Positions 26,980 to 35,336 of a stretch of 35,336 nucleotides of DNA are shown here, piece after piece. This DNA is from a virus. The stretch's first letter is position 1, and the number at the start of each line of letters is the position of its first letter. The DNA lies in the IMG/VR virus record IMGVR_UViG_3300037961_003917, positions 1-35,336 of that record, one strand, 5' to 3'. The position numbers and the translations under genes are program-made. A model generated the notes under the pieces. That model was not told where the DNA came from. It was given only the letters and a program-made list of their open reading frames with translations, and made no database searches.

Positions 26980-29211
26980 ATGGAATCCGTCCAGCTAGTT
27001 CTAAAGCTCGAGGATCAGCTCAGCGGCAAGCTCAAAAAGATTAGCCGTGATAGCACTCGCCTCGAGCAGGCTGTCATCAGGGTTCAGAACCAAGCTGTTC
27101 GCCTGCAGCAAAAGGCGAAGCAGATGGGCGACACGCTAGGAAACGCTTTCAACCGAGCCCGCAGGGGAGCAGACGGGCTAGTTAAAAAGCTCAATGGAGT
27201 GAAAGGATTAGTTGTTGGCCTCGGGGCAGGAGCAGCAACCAAAGGGTTTATTGAGCAGGCCGCCTCGTTCGAACAAACGCAGCTCCGCCTTGAGCTGTTG
27301 TCCCGTCAATACGGAGAGTTCGATCAGGTTCAGAAGCTAGTCAGAAAGAACGCCACCACGTTCAACCAGTCCCTAGGCGAATCGTCTAGCAATTTCGCCA
27401 ACATCTTTGCTCGTTTGCGGCCGCTTGGTAAATCGCTGTCCGAGATCCAAACGGTCTACCAAGGCTTTAATGCTGTCGCGCTTGCTAGCGGCACGTCTGC
27501 TCAGGCTGCATCCTCTGCGTTCCTGCAGCTGAGCCAAGCCCTCGGATCTGGTCGACTTCAGGGCGATGAGTTCCGCTCGATCTCTGAGCAAATCCCGGGC
27601 ATCTTGACCCTCGTCTCCCAGGAGATGGGCGTCACTGTTGGAGAGCTTAAAAAGCTGGGAAGCGAGGGCAAAATCACGTCCGACATCCTGATCAACTCTT
27701 TGGCGAAAGGCTTTGAGTTGAACAAGGACAAGATTCAGGAGCTGCTTGCTGAGTCGCCTGCTGCCAAGTTCAAAGAGTTCAAAAATCGCGTTGACGAGCT
27801 GCAAGTGTCTATTGGACAGACACTGTTGCCAGCAGCCGAGGGTGCAGTCAGCGTATTAGGCGGATTGCTGGACATTGTTCAAAAACTGCCGCCTGAGCTG
27901 CAAGCATTGCTCAATGCTGCGGTAGGGGTTGGCGGCGCACTAGCTGCTGCAGCGGCTGCCGCAAACCTTTTGGGCATCAGTCTGACCAGCGCAAAAATCA
28001 AAGCTGGTTTCCTCGCGTTCGGCAAATTTGCACTTCTTGCAGGACCGATTCTCGGCGTGACTTTGGCGCTTGAGGACGCCCGACGGAAGTTCAAAGAGTT
28101 CTCGGACCTAATCAAAACCGGAACGGTTGATGAGCTTGAGACTGCGATCGAGACAACGGATGGCAACCTGAAGAAGATGGAGAAAACGCTGGCGGCTATC
28201 GAGGGCGCTGGTTACTACAAGGGACAGGCATCTGATGCCGCAGGATTGCGAGATCGCATCAGCGAAGCGGTTGATCAGCTCGACAGGCTTAGGGCTCGAA
28301 AGGACGTTCTCTCACAAACGTTCACCATCGCTGGCATCAAATACGACGCAAACATGGTTCCGATTGATCCGCCAGAGACGGTGTCTCAGCGCCTAGCTCG
28401 CGAGGAGGCAGAGCGAAAACGCAAAGAGGAAGAGGAGAAGAAAAAGCCTAAGCCGTCAATAGTTGATCCCCTTGCAGGAATTAAAGGGCAGGTTCAAGGC
28501 CTGCGAGATAGGGCAAAAATCAGCAGGCAAGAAACAGAGGAGGGCAAGCGTCAACAGCAGTTGTTAAACGACATTGCTGCGCTAACGCGGATCAGAACGG
28601 AGGAGAACGCACACCTCGTCGATGAGGCGATCAAACTGACCGGGGAGATATTTCACCAAGAGACAAAAACCCGCCAAGCCGCCAAGGCTGACAAAGATCG
28701 AGCTGACGCTGCAACGGCTGCTTTGAAGGCGCAGCAGGCAGAGGCTGATCGTTTGGAACGCTTGTATGGAGGCATCGGACAAACGATCAGCTCAGGCATT
28801 GTTGACTCGTTGATGCAGGCACAAAACGCGACGCAAGCTCTCGGGAACATGCTGCAGAGCGTCGCAAAACAGATAATGCAGCTCGGCGTCAACACACTGC
28901 TCAAAGCTGCCTTCCCTGGGGCCGGGCTTTTCAGTGGGCTGCTTGGTTTCGCAAATGGCGGCCGTCCTCCTGTTGGCCGCCCATCAATCGTTGGGGAGCG
29001 TGGGCCTGAACTGTTTGTCCCTGATCGCGCTGGAACGATTGTTCCAAACAGTGCAATGGGCGGAGCTAGCGTGACAGTCAACGTCGATGCTTCTGGCTCG
29101 TCTGTTGAGGGCAACTCCGATCAAGCCTCTCAGCTTGGGCGGATGCTCGGAGCAGCAGTGCAAGCCGAACTTATCAAGCAAAAACGTCCCGGCGGTCTCC
29201 TTGCAAGCTGA
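26980..29211 (+). CDS. Tail tape measure protein
   Basis: 743 residues. N-terminal helical part, then the tape-measure core at about 90-250 (SFEQTQLRLELLSRQYGEFD, TFNQSLGESSSNFANIFARL, GRLQGDEFRSISEQIPGILT, KITSDILINSLAKGFEL). A hydrophobic stretch follows (about 310-330: ALLNAAVGVGGALAAAAAAA), then a long coiled-coil and a C-terminus with the GERGPELFVPDRAGTIVPN motif typical of tape measures. It sets tail length and is injected. At about 1.5 A per residue it predicts a tail of roughly 110 nm. Confidence 0.9.
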   Translation: MESVQLVLKLEDQLSGKLKKISRDSTRLEQAVIRVQNQAVRLQQKAKQMGDTLGNAFNRARRGADGLVKKLNGVKGLVVGLGAGAATKGFIEQAASFEQTQLRLELLSRQYGEFDQVQKLVRKNATTFNQSLGESSSNFANIFARLRPLGKSLSEIQTVYQGFNAVALASGTSAQAASSAFLQLSQALGSGRLQGDEFRSISEQIPGILTLVSQEMGVTVGELKKLGSEGKITSDILINSLAKGFELNKDKIQELLAESPAAKFKEFKNRVDELQVSIGQTLLPAAEGAVSVLGGLLDIVQKLPPELQALLNAAVGVGGALAAAAAAANLLGISLTSAKIKAGFLAFGKFALLAGPILGVTLALEDARRKFKEFSDLIKTGTVDELETAIETTDGNLKKMEKTLAAIEGAGYYKGQASDAAGLRDRISEAVDQLDRLRARKDVLSQTFTIAGIKYDANMVPIDPPETVSQRLAREEAERKRKEEEEKKKPKPSIVDPLAGIKGQVQGLRDRAKISRQETEEGKRQQQLLNDIAALTRIRTEENAHLVDEAIKLTGEIFHQETKTRQAAKADKDRADAATAALKAQQAEADRLERLYGGIGQTISSGIVDSLMQAQNATQALGNMLQSVAKQIMQLGVNTLLKAAFPGAGLFSGLLGFANGGRPPVGRPSIVGERGPELFVPDRAGTIVPNSAMGGASVTVNVDASGSSVEGNSDQASQLGRMLGAAVQAELIKQKRPGGLLAS

Positions 29212-29552
29212 TGGCTACCTTCCCGTCAATCACCCCAACCTACGGGCTGCAAAAACGCAGCGGGCCAAGTGTTCGCAAGGTGCAGTTTTCTGATGGCTAC
29301 GAGGCTCGATTGACTTTTGGTTTGAACCAAAACCCAAAGCTGTACAACTTGACGTTTGAGGTGTCAGAAGCTGACGCCGACACGATCGAAACGTTTTTGG
29401 ATGCTCGTGCGGACGACAACGCACCATTCGACTTCACACCACCAGGAGAGGCTTCAAGCTCGAAATTTGTCTGTGAGTCGTGGAGCAAGTCGATTCCCTA
29501 CCTGAATCGCGCCACAATCCAAACAACGTTCCGCGAAGTATTTGAACCGTAA
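29211..29552 (+). CDS. Minor tail protein M-like (distal tail)
   Basis: 113 residues, TFPSITPTYGLQKRSGPSVR, VQFSDGYEARLTFGLNQNPK, LTFEVSEADADTIETFLDAR, then FDFTPPGEASSSKFVCESWS and FREVFEP. This is the lambda gpM-like pattern (Phage_min_tail), with the DGY.QR...G.N and F.FTPP...S. blocks. It lies between tape measure and L, as in lambda. Start overlaps the tape-measure stop. Confidence 0.85.
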   Translation: MATFPSITPTYGLQKRSGPSVRKVQFSDGYEARLTFGLNQNPKLYNLTFEVSEADADTIETFLDARADDNAPFDFTPPGEASSSKFVCESWSKSIPYLNRATIQTTFREVFEP

Positions 29553-30676
29553 TGGCGACAGCAGTTTGGACCGCTAGCACCGCGTTTTCTGTTGGTGACG
29601 TTCGTCGCCCAACGGTTTCGTATGGAACTGGCTTGTGGTTTCGATGTATTCAAGCAGGAACGTCTGGCACGTCGGAGCCTACTTGGCCTACGGAGCTTCT
29701 TCGATATGACTCATCAGTAGACGTAGCAGTAGATGCCGAGGTAGCCGCCAACTGTCTTTTTCTGTTTGACGGCAAATGTGTTGCTGCTGGTGCGGTTAAG
29801 GACAACACCGTTGTTTGGGCAGCGATTTCGGCTGTTTACGACGAGCTGCTGAAGCTTGCGCCTAGCGCAGTTATCGAGTTGTTTGAACTGCGTTTGGACA
29901 GCAGTCTGCACGGCAGTTCAGACGTGTATCGGTTTCATGCTGGCATGAGCCGAAACGACCGCAATCAAGACGTCAACGTTGTTTTTAATGGAGCGGAGTA
30001 CACGCGACTTCCAATCAAGGCAGAAGGGTTTGAGTACACCAGCACTGGAACGTTGCCACGTCCAACGCTGACAGTCAGCAATATGGACAGCACTATGACG
30101 GTGCTGCTTGCGCTGGTTAATGAAACAACAGCAGGCAATGACCTTGGTGGAGCGGAGGTTCGACGCATCCGCACACTTAAGAAATACCTTGACGACATCA
30201 ACTTTCGTTTTGAAAACATTGCCGTTACTCAAGGTGGCGACATGTTGACCACACAGAGCGGAGACTCATTAAATCCTGAGACTGTTGGCAACCCCAGCGG
30301 CGTGCCTGATCCTCACGCTCAATTCCCTCAAGAGCGTTGGTTTATTGATCGGAAAGCCAGCGAGTCACGCGACACAGTGACGTTTGAGCTAGCCAGCAAG
30401 TTTGATTTGGCGGGTCAAAAGCTGCCTAAGCGTCAGGTCATCGCCAATGTTTGCCAGTGGATCTACAAGTCAACGGAGTGTGGTTACAACCCATCTACCG
30501 GCCCAGGTAAAACAATCGACGGCACTAACTTCAGGCGCTTTGATGTGAACAACGAAGGTGTGACCACTGATGCTGAGGACGTGTGCGGGAAGCGTGTTGC
30601 TAGTTGCAAGTGCCGTTTTGGCGATAACGCTGAGCTGCCATTTGGATCGTTCCCTGGAGCAGGTCTCACCAAATGA
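29552..30676 (+). CDS. Minor tail protein L-like with N-terminal CBM-like extension
   Basis: 374 residues. The C-terminal two thirds match lambda gpL/DUF1833-type: LFELRLDSSLHGSSDVYRFH, PTLTVSNMDSTMTVLLALVN, RRIRTLKKYLDDINFRFENI, and a Cys set (VCQWIYKSTECGYNP, CGKRVASCKCRFG) like the metal- or Fe-S-binding cysteines of gpL. The first 90 residues are extra: AVWTASTAFSVGDVRRPTVS, then LWFRCIQAGTSGTSEPTWPT, and an NTVVWAA end. That W...YSVGD.V.PT..NG..Y.C..AGTSG..EPTWP module is a small carbohydrate-binding-like domain found in tail appendages. Confidence 0.8.
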   Translation: MATAVWTASTAFSVGDVRRPTVSYGTGLWFRCIQAGTSGTSEPTWPTELLRYDSSVDVAVDAEVAANCLFLFDGKCVAAGAVKDNTVVWAAISAVYDELLKLAPSAVIELFELRLDSSLHGSSDVYRFHAGMSRNDRNQDVNVVFNGAEYTRLPIKAEGFEYTSTGTLPRPTLTVSNMDSTMTVLLALVNETTAGNDLGGAEVRRIRTLKKYLDDINFRFENIAVTQGGDMLTTQSGDSLNPETVGNPSGVPDPHAQFPQERWFIDRKASESRDTVTFELASKFDLAGQKLPKRQVIANVCQWIYKSTECGYNPSTGPGKTIDGTNFRRFDVNNEGVTTDAEDVCGKRVASCKCRFGDNAELPFGSFPGAGLTK

Positions 30677-31383
30677 TGCGGCTGTCAGCAGCCATGAAGG
30701 CTGAGATCTTAGAGCACGCCAAAGCTGAAGCACCTCGCGAATGCTGTGGTTTGGTTGCTGTTGTCAAAGGGCGGCGCAGGTACTTTCCGTGCCAAAACAT
30801 TGCTCAAACACCAGACGAGCACTTTGTGCTTAGCGGTTGGAACGAAGTAGAGGACCAAGGCGAAGTGGTGGCGATCGTGCATAGCCATCCGATTACGAAG
30901 CCTGAGCCATCAACAGCTGATCGAGTGGCCTGCGAAAAGTCAGAGCTGCCTTGGTTCATCGTCAATCCAAACACTGAGGCATGGGGCTACTGCGAGCCAG
31001 CTGGTTTTGAATTGCCGTATGTGGGGCGGGAGTTTGTCCATGGCGTTGTGGACTGCTACACCCTTGTGCGCGATTGGTACCTAAGGGAGTACGGCATTGA
31101 GCTGCGTGACTATGACCGGCGCGATCAGTGGTGGGACCACGGTCAAAACCTGTATCTGGACAACTTCAGCAAAGAAGGATTCCGCAAGATCCCAGTGGAA
31201 GAGGTGCGGCGGGGTGACTTAATCCTGATGAATCTTGTATCACCCGTGCCAAATCATGCGGCGATTTACATGGGTGATCAGCAGGTGCTGCACCACGTTC
31301 AGGGCAGGCTCTCAAGTCGCGACCTCTATGGTGGCTACTATGGCAAGAGCACTGCCTGTGGCCTAAGGCATGAAAGTCGTTAA
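30673..31383 (+). CDS. Tail tip protein K-like: JAMM plus NlpC/P60 domains
   Basis: 236 residues. JAMM domain: Glu23 in PRECCGL, HSH (His70, His72), and the S..D partner (Ser80, Asp83) in HPITKPEPSTAD. NlpC/P60-like domain: Cys128 in GVVDCYTLVRDWY, His195 in PNHAAIYMG, then HHVQGRLSSRD. This is the lambda gpK composition: a zinc metallopeptidase-fold plus a papain-fold peptidoglycan hydrolase that may open the cell wall during entry. All catalytic residues are intact. It overlaps the L gene stop (ATGA) and the I gene by 14 bases. Confidence 0.9.
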   Translation: MMRLSAAMKAEILEHAKAEAPRECCGLVAVVKGRRRYFPCQNIAQTPDEHFVLSGWNEVEDQGEVVAIVHSHPITKPEPSTADRVACEKSELPWFIVNPNTEAWGYCEPAGFELPYVGREFVHGVVDCYTLVRDWYLREYGIELRDYDRRDQWWDHGQNLYLDNFSKEGFRKIPVEEVRRGDLILMNLVSPVPNHAAIYMGDQQVLHHVQGRLSSRDLYGGYYGKSTACGLRHESR

Positions 31384-32038
31384 GGTCTACGGCGCTTTGC
31401 GTAAACGGCTTGGTCAGTGCCGGTTTGAGTTTGACGTGACGACACCAGCGCAGGCCATTAAGGCGTTGTGCGTAAACTTTCCCGGCTTGGAAAAGTGGCT
31501 AATCGATAGCGAGCGTGATGGCGTTGGTTACCGCGTCGCAGTCAGCAAGGAAAAAGTGACTGAGACAAATCTTGCACCTTTGCTGATGCCTTTTAGTGAT
31601 CGAGAGGTGTTCAGCATCACACCTGTAATTGCTGGCGCAGGCAGAGGAAGTGGGGCGATTTTTCTGGGTGCTGCTTTAATCGGTGCGTCTTTTTTGTTTC
31701 CGGGAGCCGGCCTGTTTGGAACGTCTGGGTTGTTTGGCGCTGGACAAGCTGCTGTCGGTGTTTCATCTGCTGGTGTTTTGCAAGCTGCCGCTGTTGGCAC
31801 AGCCTTATCCGCTGTAGGCGCAGGTCTTGTTCTCACCGGGATTGCTCAAGTAATTTCGCCGCAACCTGACACCGGCTTAGAGCGTGGGGTGGAAGCTGCC
31901 AAGTTGGAATCTTCCGTTTTTAATAACGTGGTCAACACCTCTCAGCAAGGATTGCCTGTGCCAATAGCCTACGGGAGAGTGTTTGTTGGTTCAGCAGTGC
32001 TGTCCAGCGGACTTGACGTTGACCAGAAACGAGGATGA
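31370..32038 (+). CDS. Tail assembly protein I-like
   Basis: 222 residues. N-terminal ubiquitin-like beta-grasp (VVKVYGALRKRLGQCRFEFD, then TTPAQAIKALCVNFPGLEKW), then a long Gly/Ala-rich hydrophobic region (about 100-165: GAIFLGAALIGASFLFPGAG) and a C-terminus with VNTSQQGLPVPIAYGRVFVG. This is the lambda gpI pattern, including the PVPI.YGR.. motif. It is needed for tail tip assembly. It overlaps the J gene by four bases (ATGA). Confidence 0.85.
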   Translation: MKVVKVYGALRKRLGQCRFEFDVTTPAQAIKALCVNFPGLEKWLIDSERDGVGYRVAVSKEKVTETNLAPLLMPFSDREVFSITPVIAGAGRGSGAIFLGAALIGASFLFPGAGLFGTSGLFGAGQAAVGVSSAGVLQAAAVGTALSAVGAGLVLTGIAQVISPQPDTGLERGVEAAKLESSVFNNVVNTSQQGLPVPIAYGRVFVGSAVLSSGLDVDQKRG

Positions 32039-34749
32039 CACAGACTAAATACGTTCAAGGTGCTGGCGGCGGCGGCAAAGGCGGCGGTGGCGGCGGTAGC
32101 CGTACCCCTACTGAAGCCGACGACACACTGCAGTCGATTCAGTTTGCCAACGTTTTAGATTTGATCAGCGAGGGAGAAATTCAAGGCTTAGACGATGGCA
32201 ACAAAAGCATTTTTTTAGATAACACTCCAGTTCAAAACGCGGACGGTTCTAATAACTTTTCTGGTTACACGGTTGCTACACGCAACGGCACACAATCGCA
32301 GAACCATATTCCTGGTGACTTTGGCTCAACTCAAGTCGAAAGACCTGTCAATGTTGAAGTCACCAATGGGTCTTCAGTAACTCGAAACGTCACTGGAACG
32401 GAGGTTGATCGTCTTCGTGTAACGCTAACGATTCCTAGCCTTCAAAGAATTGAAGACGATGGCGACATTGTCGGACATAGCGTTCAGATTAAGATTCAGA
32501 TTCAGTATGATGGCGGCGGTTTTAATGACGTTGTTACAGACACAATCAGCGGCAAAAGCAGCAACCGCTATCAACGTGATTACATGATCACGCTAAGCAG
32601 TAGCACGAATGTTCAGGTTCGCATGATACGAGTCAGCGCCGACGAAACTAGCAGCAAAATTGGCAGCACCACTATTTTTCAAAGTTTTACGGAAATTGTT
32701 GACGAAAAATTCAGCTACCCAAACTCTGCGCTTGTCGCTTTGCGTTTTGACTCTCGCGAGTTCCAAAGCATTCCGTCTCGCAAGTATTTAATACGTGGAA
32801 TTAAAGTCAAAATTCCGAGCAACGCGACCGTAGACACGACAACTCATATTGGCAGGATTACCTATTCGGGGGTTTGGGATGGGACCTTCCAAGCTGCAAC
32901 TTGGTGTAATGATCCTGCATGGTGCCTTTACGACTTGTTGATTTCAGACAGATATGGGGCTTCTGTACCTGAATTAACTCTTGACAAGTATGACTTTTTA
33001 GGGGTTTCTCAGTATTGCAACGAGCTTGTAGACGATGGCAAAGGCGGTCAAGAACCGCGTTTCAGCCTCAACATTCTGCTTAACAGCCGTGATGAAGTCT
33101 ATAACGTCATTCAGGAAATGACAGCTATTTTTAGAGGCATCGCGTATTACGGGGCAGGCTCTTTAGTTCTTAACCAAGATAAGCCAACGGACTCAAGTTA
33201 TGCGCTCGGTCCGTCAAATGTGATTGATGGTTTATTTACTTACGCGGGTACATCGCAAAAAGCTCGCCACACAGTTGCAACGGTTGCTTATCAAAACTAC
33301 GACACGCAAGGCGACACAGAGTTTGAATATGTTGAGGATCATGACGCTGTGGCCAAGTACGGCATCATCAACAAAGACATCAAAGCTATTGGCTGCTATA
33401 GCCAAGGGCAGGCGCACAGAATCGGCAAATGGACCTTGTTGTCAGAACAAAACTTGACTGAAACCTGTCAGTTTGCAGTTGGCATTGAAAGTGGAATTGT
33501 TCTTCGCCCTGGGCAGGTTGTAGACATTGCTGATCCTGTTAGAGCTGGTGTGCGGCGTAGCGGTCGTGTCCGCTCTGCTACAACAACTCAGCTGACGGTT
33601 GATAGCAGCACCAACCTGTCAGTCAGCTTGGCAACCAGCGATAACGATCCAAAAGTGTCGGTCATGCTGCCCAGCGGCATTGCTGAAACCCGCAACATCC
33701 CGGCAGGTGGTATTCAGCCACAAGCCAATGGAACGGCAACGATTGACGTGACATCTGCGTTTAGCCAAACACCTACAGCTGGTTCGGTGTTTCTAGTGCA
33801 GACATCTGATGTTCAGTCGCAGCAATTCAGGATTGTTTCTGTTACTGAGACTGAAGAAGGAGTCTATGGAGTAAGCGCAGCGGCTTACAACGCGAGCATC
33901 TACGACGCGGTTGAGTCTGATAATGAACTGACTACTCGGGACATTACCAATCTTTCTGCCGTACCAAACCCCGTTAGTGCTATCGCTGTTGAAGAGTTCT
34001 TGTACGAAACAGGTCAAGGCGTGTTTGTTGGTGCGTCAGTTAGCTGGGAGCATGATCGCGTCAACATCAGCGAGTTCCGCGTTCAATATCGCGTTGATGA
34101 CGACAACTTTGAGACGCTAACGACCGCATCACCGTCAATCACTATTCGTGACATCCGAGCTGGCACGTTGCATGTTCAGATTCAAGCCAGGAACTATCTG
34201 AATCGGGGCAGCATCATTACGACCAACAGCTTCACGATTGCAGGCAAGACTGCTCCACCACAGCTGGACAACAGTGAGTTCTTGGCAGATGGGACTACAG
34301 CCAACCCCAACTACATCAGTTTCGACATGATTCCGGTCAACGGACAGGCCAAGTTGACTTGGCGTCAGTCTCTTGATCTTGACGTGCGAAATGGTGGTCA
34401 CGTCAGGTTGCGCCATTCACCCAACACTTCCAACGTTACTTGGAGTAATTCCACCAGCATCTCTGAAGAGATTGCAGGATCTGCGACTGAGGCATACGCA
34501 GACCTGAAGGGTGGAACGTATTCAATGAAGTTCATCGACTCTGGAGGTCGCGAGAGTCAGAACTTTGCGTTGATCGAGTATGTCAAGCCAGAGCTTGAAA
34601 GTACAGAAGAGGTGTCATCACTGTCTGCGACAGAGGATCCGACATTCCCTGGCAATAAAACCAATTTACACGTTGAGCAAGGTTGGCAGCTTGCGACTCG
34701 AAAGTACCTTGCGTGCTCGCTCGTTCTTCCCAGGCACAAACCTGATTGA
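32035..34749 (+). CDS. Host-specificity tail tip protein J (N-terminal 904 aa, ends in a frameshift)
   Basis: Starts with a Gly-rich GAGGGGKGGGGGGSRTPTEA, followed by SIQFANVLDLISEGEIQGLD and VDEKFSYPNSALVALRFDSR, all hallmarks of phage J-type central tail proteins. Fibronectin-type regions follow (SAIAVEEFLYETGQGVFVGA; DISEFRVQYR-like strands). The C-terminus after about residue 880 (QLATRKYLACSLVLPRHKPD) is not J-like, whereas the overlapping +1 frame resumes clear J sequence. So the true protein appears interrupted near 34650-34700. J mediates receptor binding in lambda-like phages. Confidence 0.8.
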   Translation: MTQTKYVQGAGGGGKGGGGGGSRTPTEADDTLQSIQFANVLDLISEGEIQGLDDGNKSIFLDNTPVQNADGSNNFSGYTVATRNGTQSQNHIPGDFGSTQVERPVNVEVTNGSSVTRNVTGTEVDRLRVTLTIPSLQRIEDDGDIVGHSVQIKIQIQYDGGGFNDVVTDTISGKSSNRYQRDYMITLSSSTNVQVRMIRVSADETSSKIGSTTIFQSFTEIVDEKFSYPNSALVALRFDSREFQSIPSRKYLIRGIKVKIPSNATVDTTTHIGRITYSGVWDGTFQAATWCNDPAWCLYDLLISDRYGASVPELTLDKYDFLGVSQYCNELVDDGKGGQEPRFSLNILLNSRDEVYNVIQEMTAIFRGIAYYGAGSLVLNQDKPTDSSYALGPSNVIDGLFTYAGTSQKARHTVATVAYQNYDTQGDTEFEYVEDHDAVAKYGIINKDIKAIGCYSQGQAHRIGKWTLLSEQNLTETCQFAVGIESGIVLRPGQVVDIADPVRAGVRRSGRVRSATTTQLTVDSSTNLSVSLATSDNDPKVSVMLPSGIAETRNIPAGGIQPQANGTATIDVTSAFSQTPTAGSVFLVQTSDVQSQQFRIVSVTETEEGVYGVSAAAYNASIYDAVESDNELTTRDITNLSAVPNPVSAIAVEEFLYETGQGVFVGASVSWEHDRVNISEFRVQYRVDDDNFETLTTASPSITIRDIRAGTLHVQIQARNYLNRGSIITTNSFTIAGKTAPPQLDNSEFLADGTTANPNYISFDMIPVNGQAKLTWRQSLDLDVRNGGHVRLRHSPNTSNVTWSNSTSISEEIAGSATEAYADLKGGTYSMKFIDSGGRESQNFALIEYVKPELESTEEVSSLSATEDPTFPGNKTNLHVEQGWQLATRKYLACSLVLPRHKPD

Positions 34750-35245
34750 CAACGCACCAGACTTCGATGCGATCACCGATTTTGATGGCACGACGCCGAC
34801 TGACTGTGATGTCAAGCTTTACGTGCGAACAACCGAGGATGATCCCTCAGGGTCACCGACTTGGACCTCTTGGCGGCATTTCAATAATGCAGAAATCAAG
34901 TGCCGTGCATTTGAGTTGAAAGCCGAGTTTGAGACTGGGAGCAGCGATGAGCAGATTGCCGTTGACCAGCTGCGTGTCAAAGCGTTGATGCCATACCGCA
35001 CATTATCTGGCACGGTGACGACCAGCACTAGCGCCAACGTGTCAGTGGCTTTTGGAACGGGCAACGGCTTTTATGTCGATCCGTCTGTTGGCATCATTTT
35101 TAATGCTCAGGCCACTGGCGAGTTCTACAAGATTGAGAATCTCTCCGCTACCGGATTTGAGGTATCGGTTTATGATGCGAGTGCGACTCCCGCTCGTGTA
35201 TCACGAACGGTGCGTTGGAACGCTGTTGGACACGGTAGAGGCTAA
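34580..35245 (+). pseudogene. C-terminal part of protein J in the +1 frame
   Basis: The frame is open from 34580, but meaningful sequence starts near 34673: VGSLRLESTLRARSFFPGTN, LIDNAPDFDAITDFDGTTPT, VKLYVRTTEDDPSGSPTWTS, FNNAEIKCRAFELKAEFETG and IAVDQLRVKALMP, then a beta domain ending VRWNAVGHGRG. This is the usual C-terminal domain of cyanophage J-like proteins. The first 30 residues of the frame are noise, so independent translation is unlikely unless it restarts at a TTG (about 34674). The gene is either split by a real indel, by a sequencing error, or bridged by +1 frameshifting. Confidence 0.6.
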
Positions 35246-35336
35246 TGGCACAAGCTGACCAGCAAATTCAAAATGCCACCGGCAGTGACGTTCGGGCCGA
35301 CCTAAACAACAACTTCGACGCGCTGTTCAGCAATAA
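35245..35336 (+). CDS. Tail-fibre-type protein, N-terminal part (3' end cut by window)
   Basis: ATG 35245 overlaps the J stop (TAATG). Thirty complete codons, MAQADQQIQNATGSDVRADL then NNNFDALFSN, are visible. The MAQADQ.(I/V)QNA...VRAD(L/I)N.N..ALF pattern is the usual start of short fibre proteins that follow J in marine cyanophages. The two leftover bases plus base 1 make AAT, and the frame then runs on into 2-139 without a stop. Confidence 0.65.
   Translation, partial: MAQADQQIQNATGSDVRADLNNNFDALFSN

Noticed and set aside
1-35336. Enrichment of the cyanobacterial HIP1 octamer GCGATCGC as host evidence.
   Set aside because: I notice only about three copies (6497, 13527 and 18706 regions), which is no strong enrichment, so it does not support or exclude a cyanobacterial host.
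1-35336. CRISPR arrays, tRNAs, insertion sequences, integrase or attachment site.
   Set aside because: No regular spacer-repeat array, cloverleaf, transposase or recombinase gene is visible on either strand.

Overview
The window reads as an essentially complete genome of a small, lytic, tailed (siphovirus-type) bacteriophage, most likely infecting a marine picocyanobacterium (Synechococcus/Cyanobium type). The phage identity comes from a full late module: terminase small and large subunits, a DUF4055-type portal, a Mu gpF-like minor head protein, a coiled-coil scaffold, a major capsid protein, connectors, a tail tube, a frameshifted tail chaperone, a tape measure, and a lambda-like tail tip (M, L, K, I, J). 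The host guess rests on protein types I recall mainly from marine cyanophages: a C39-like lysis peptidase, an AbrB-like protein, a three-gene secreted cluster and several short tail-fibre proteins. It is an inference. I see no integrase, no CI-like repressor, no tRNA and no DNA polymerase.

Layout. 1-3038 (+, except one small - gene): end of a tail-fibre gene, fibre and fibre-chaperone genes, small proteins, a predicted outer-membrane barrel protein and a terminator. 2998-4773 (-): a tightly overlapping operon of a small membrane protein and three secreted proteins. 4816-5925 (+): a small protein, a C39-like peptidase (probable endolysin) and a short helical protein. 6015-10132 (-): early DNA-processing genes (SSB-tail-like protein, ribbon-helix-helix protein, ERF annealing protein, RusA resolvase, HTH proteins, AT-hook protein, zinc ribbon, PD-(D/E)XK nuclease). 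10192-14753 (+): RepA-like helicase, cytosine-methyltransferase-like protein and a string of small accessory genes. 14725-16108 (+): a ParB-domain protein and a Mom-like DNA modification enzyme. 16108-26389 (+): packaging, head and connector genes. 26426-35336 (+): tail genes.

The last 92 bases open a tail-fibre-type gene, and the first 139 bases are the end of one. Joined end to start they stay in frame, giving a 76-residue protein placed between the host-specificity protein and the next fibre gene. The contig is therefore probably a circularised (permuted or terminally redundant) 35.3-kb genome cut inside that gene.

The most interesting signals are not protein-coding. A ten-base palindrome TGGCGCGCCA sits inside the -35/-10 spacer of two near-identical leftward promoter candidates that flank a one-gene cassette with its own terminator, and again in front of a rightward early operon. 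Four copies of GGGTTTNTCACC beside a 23-bp alternating purine/pyrimidine tract inside the helicase gene look like a replication origin. An A-AAA-AAC slippery site encodes a G/GT tail-chaperone fusion. The host-specificity gene is interrupted by a frameshift.
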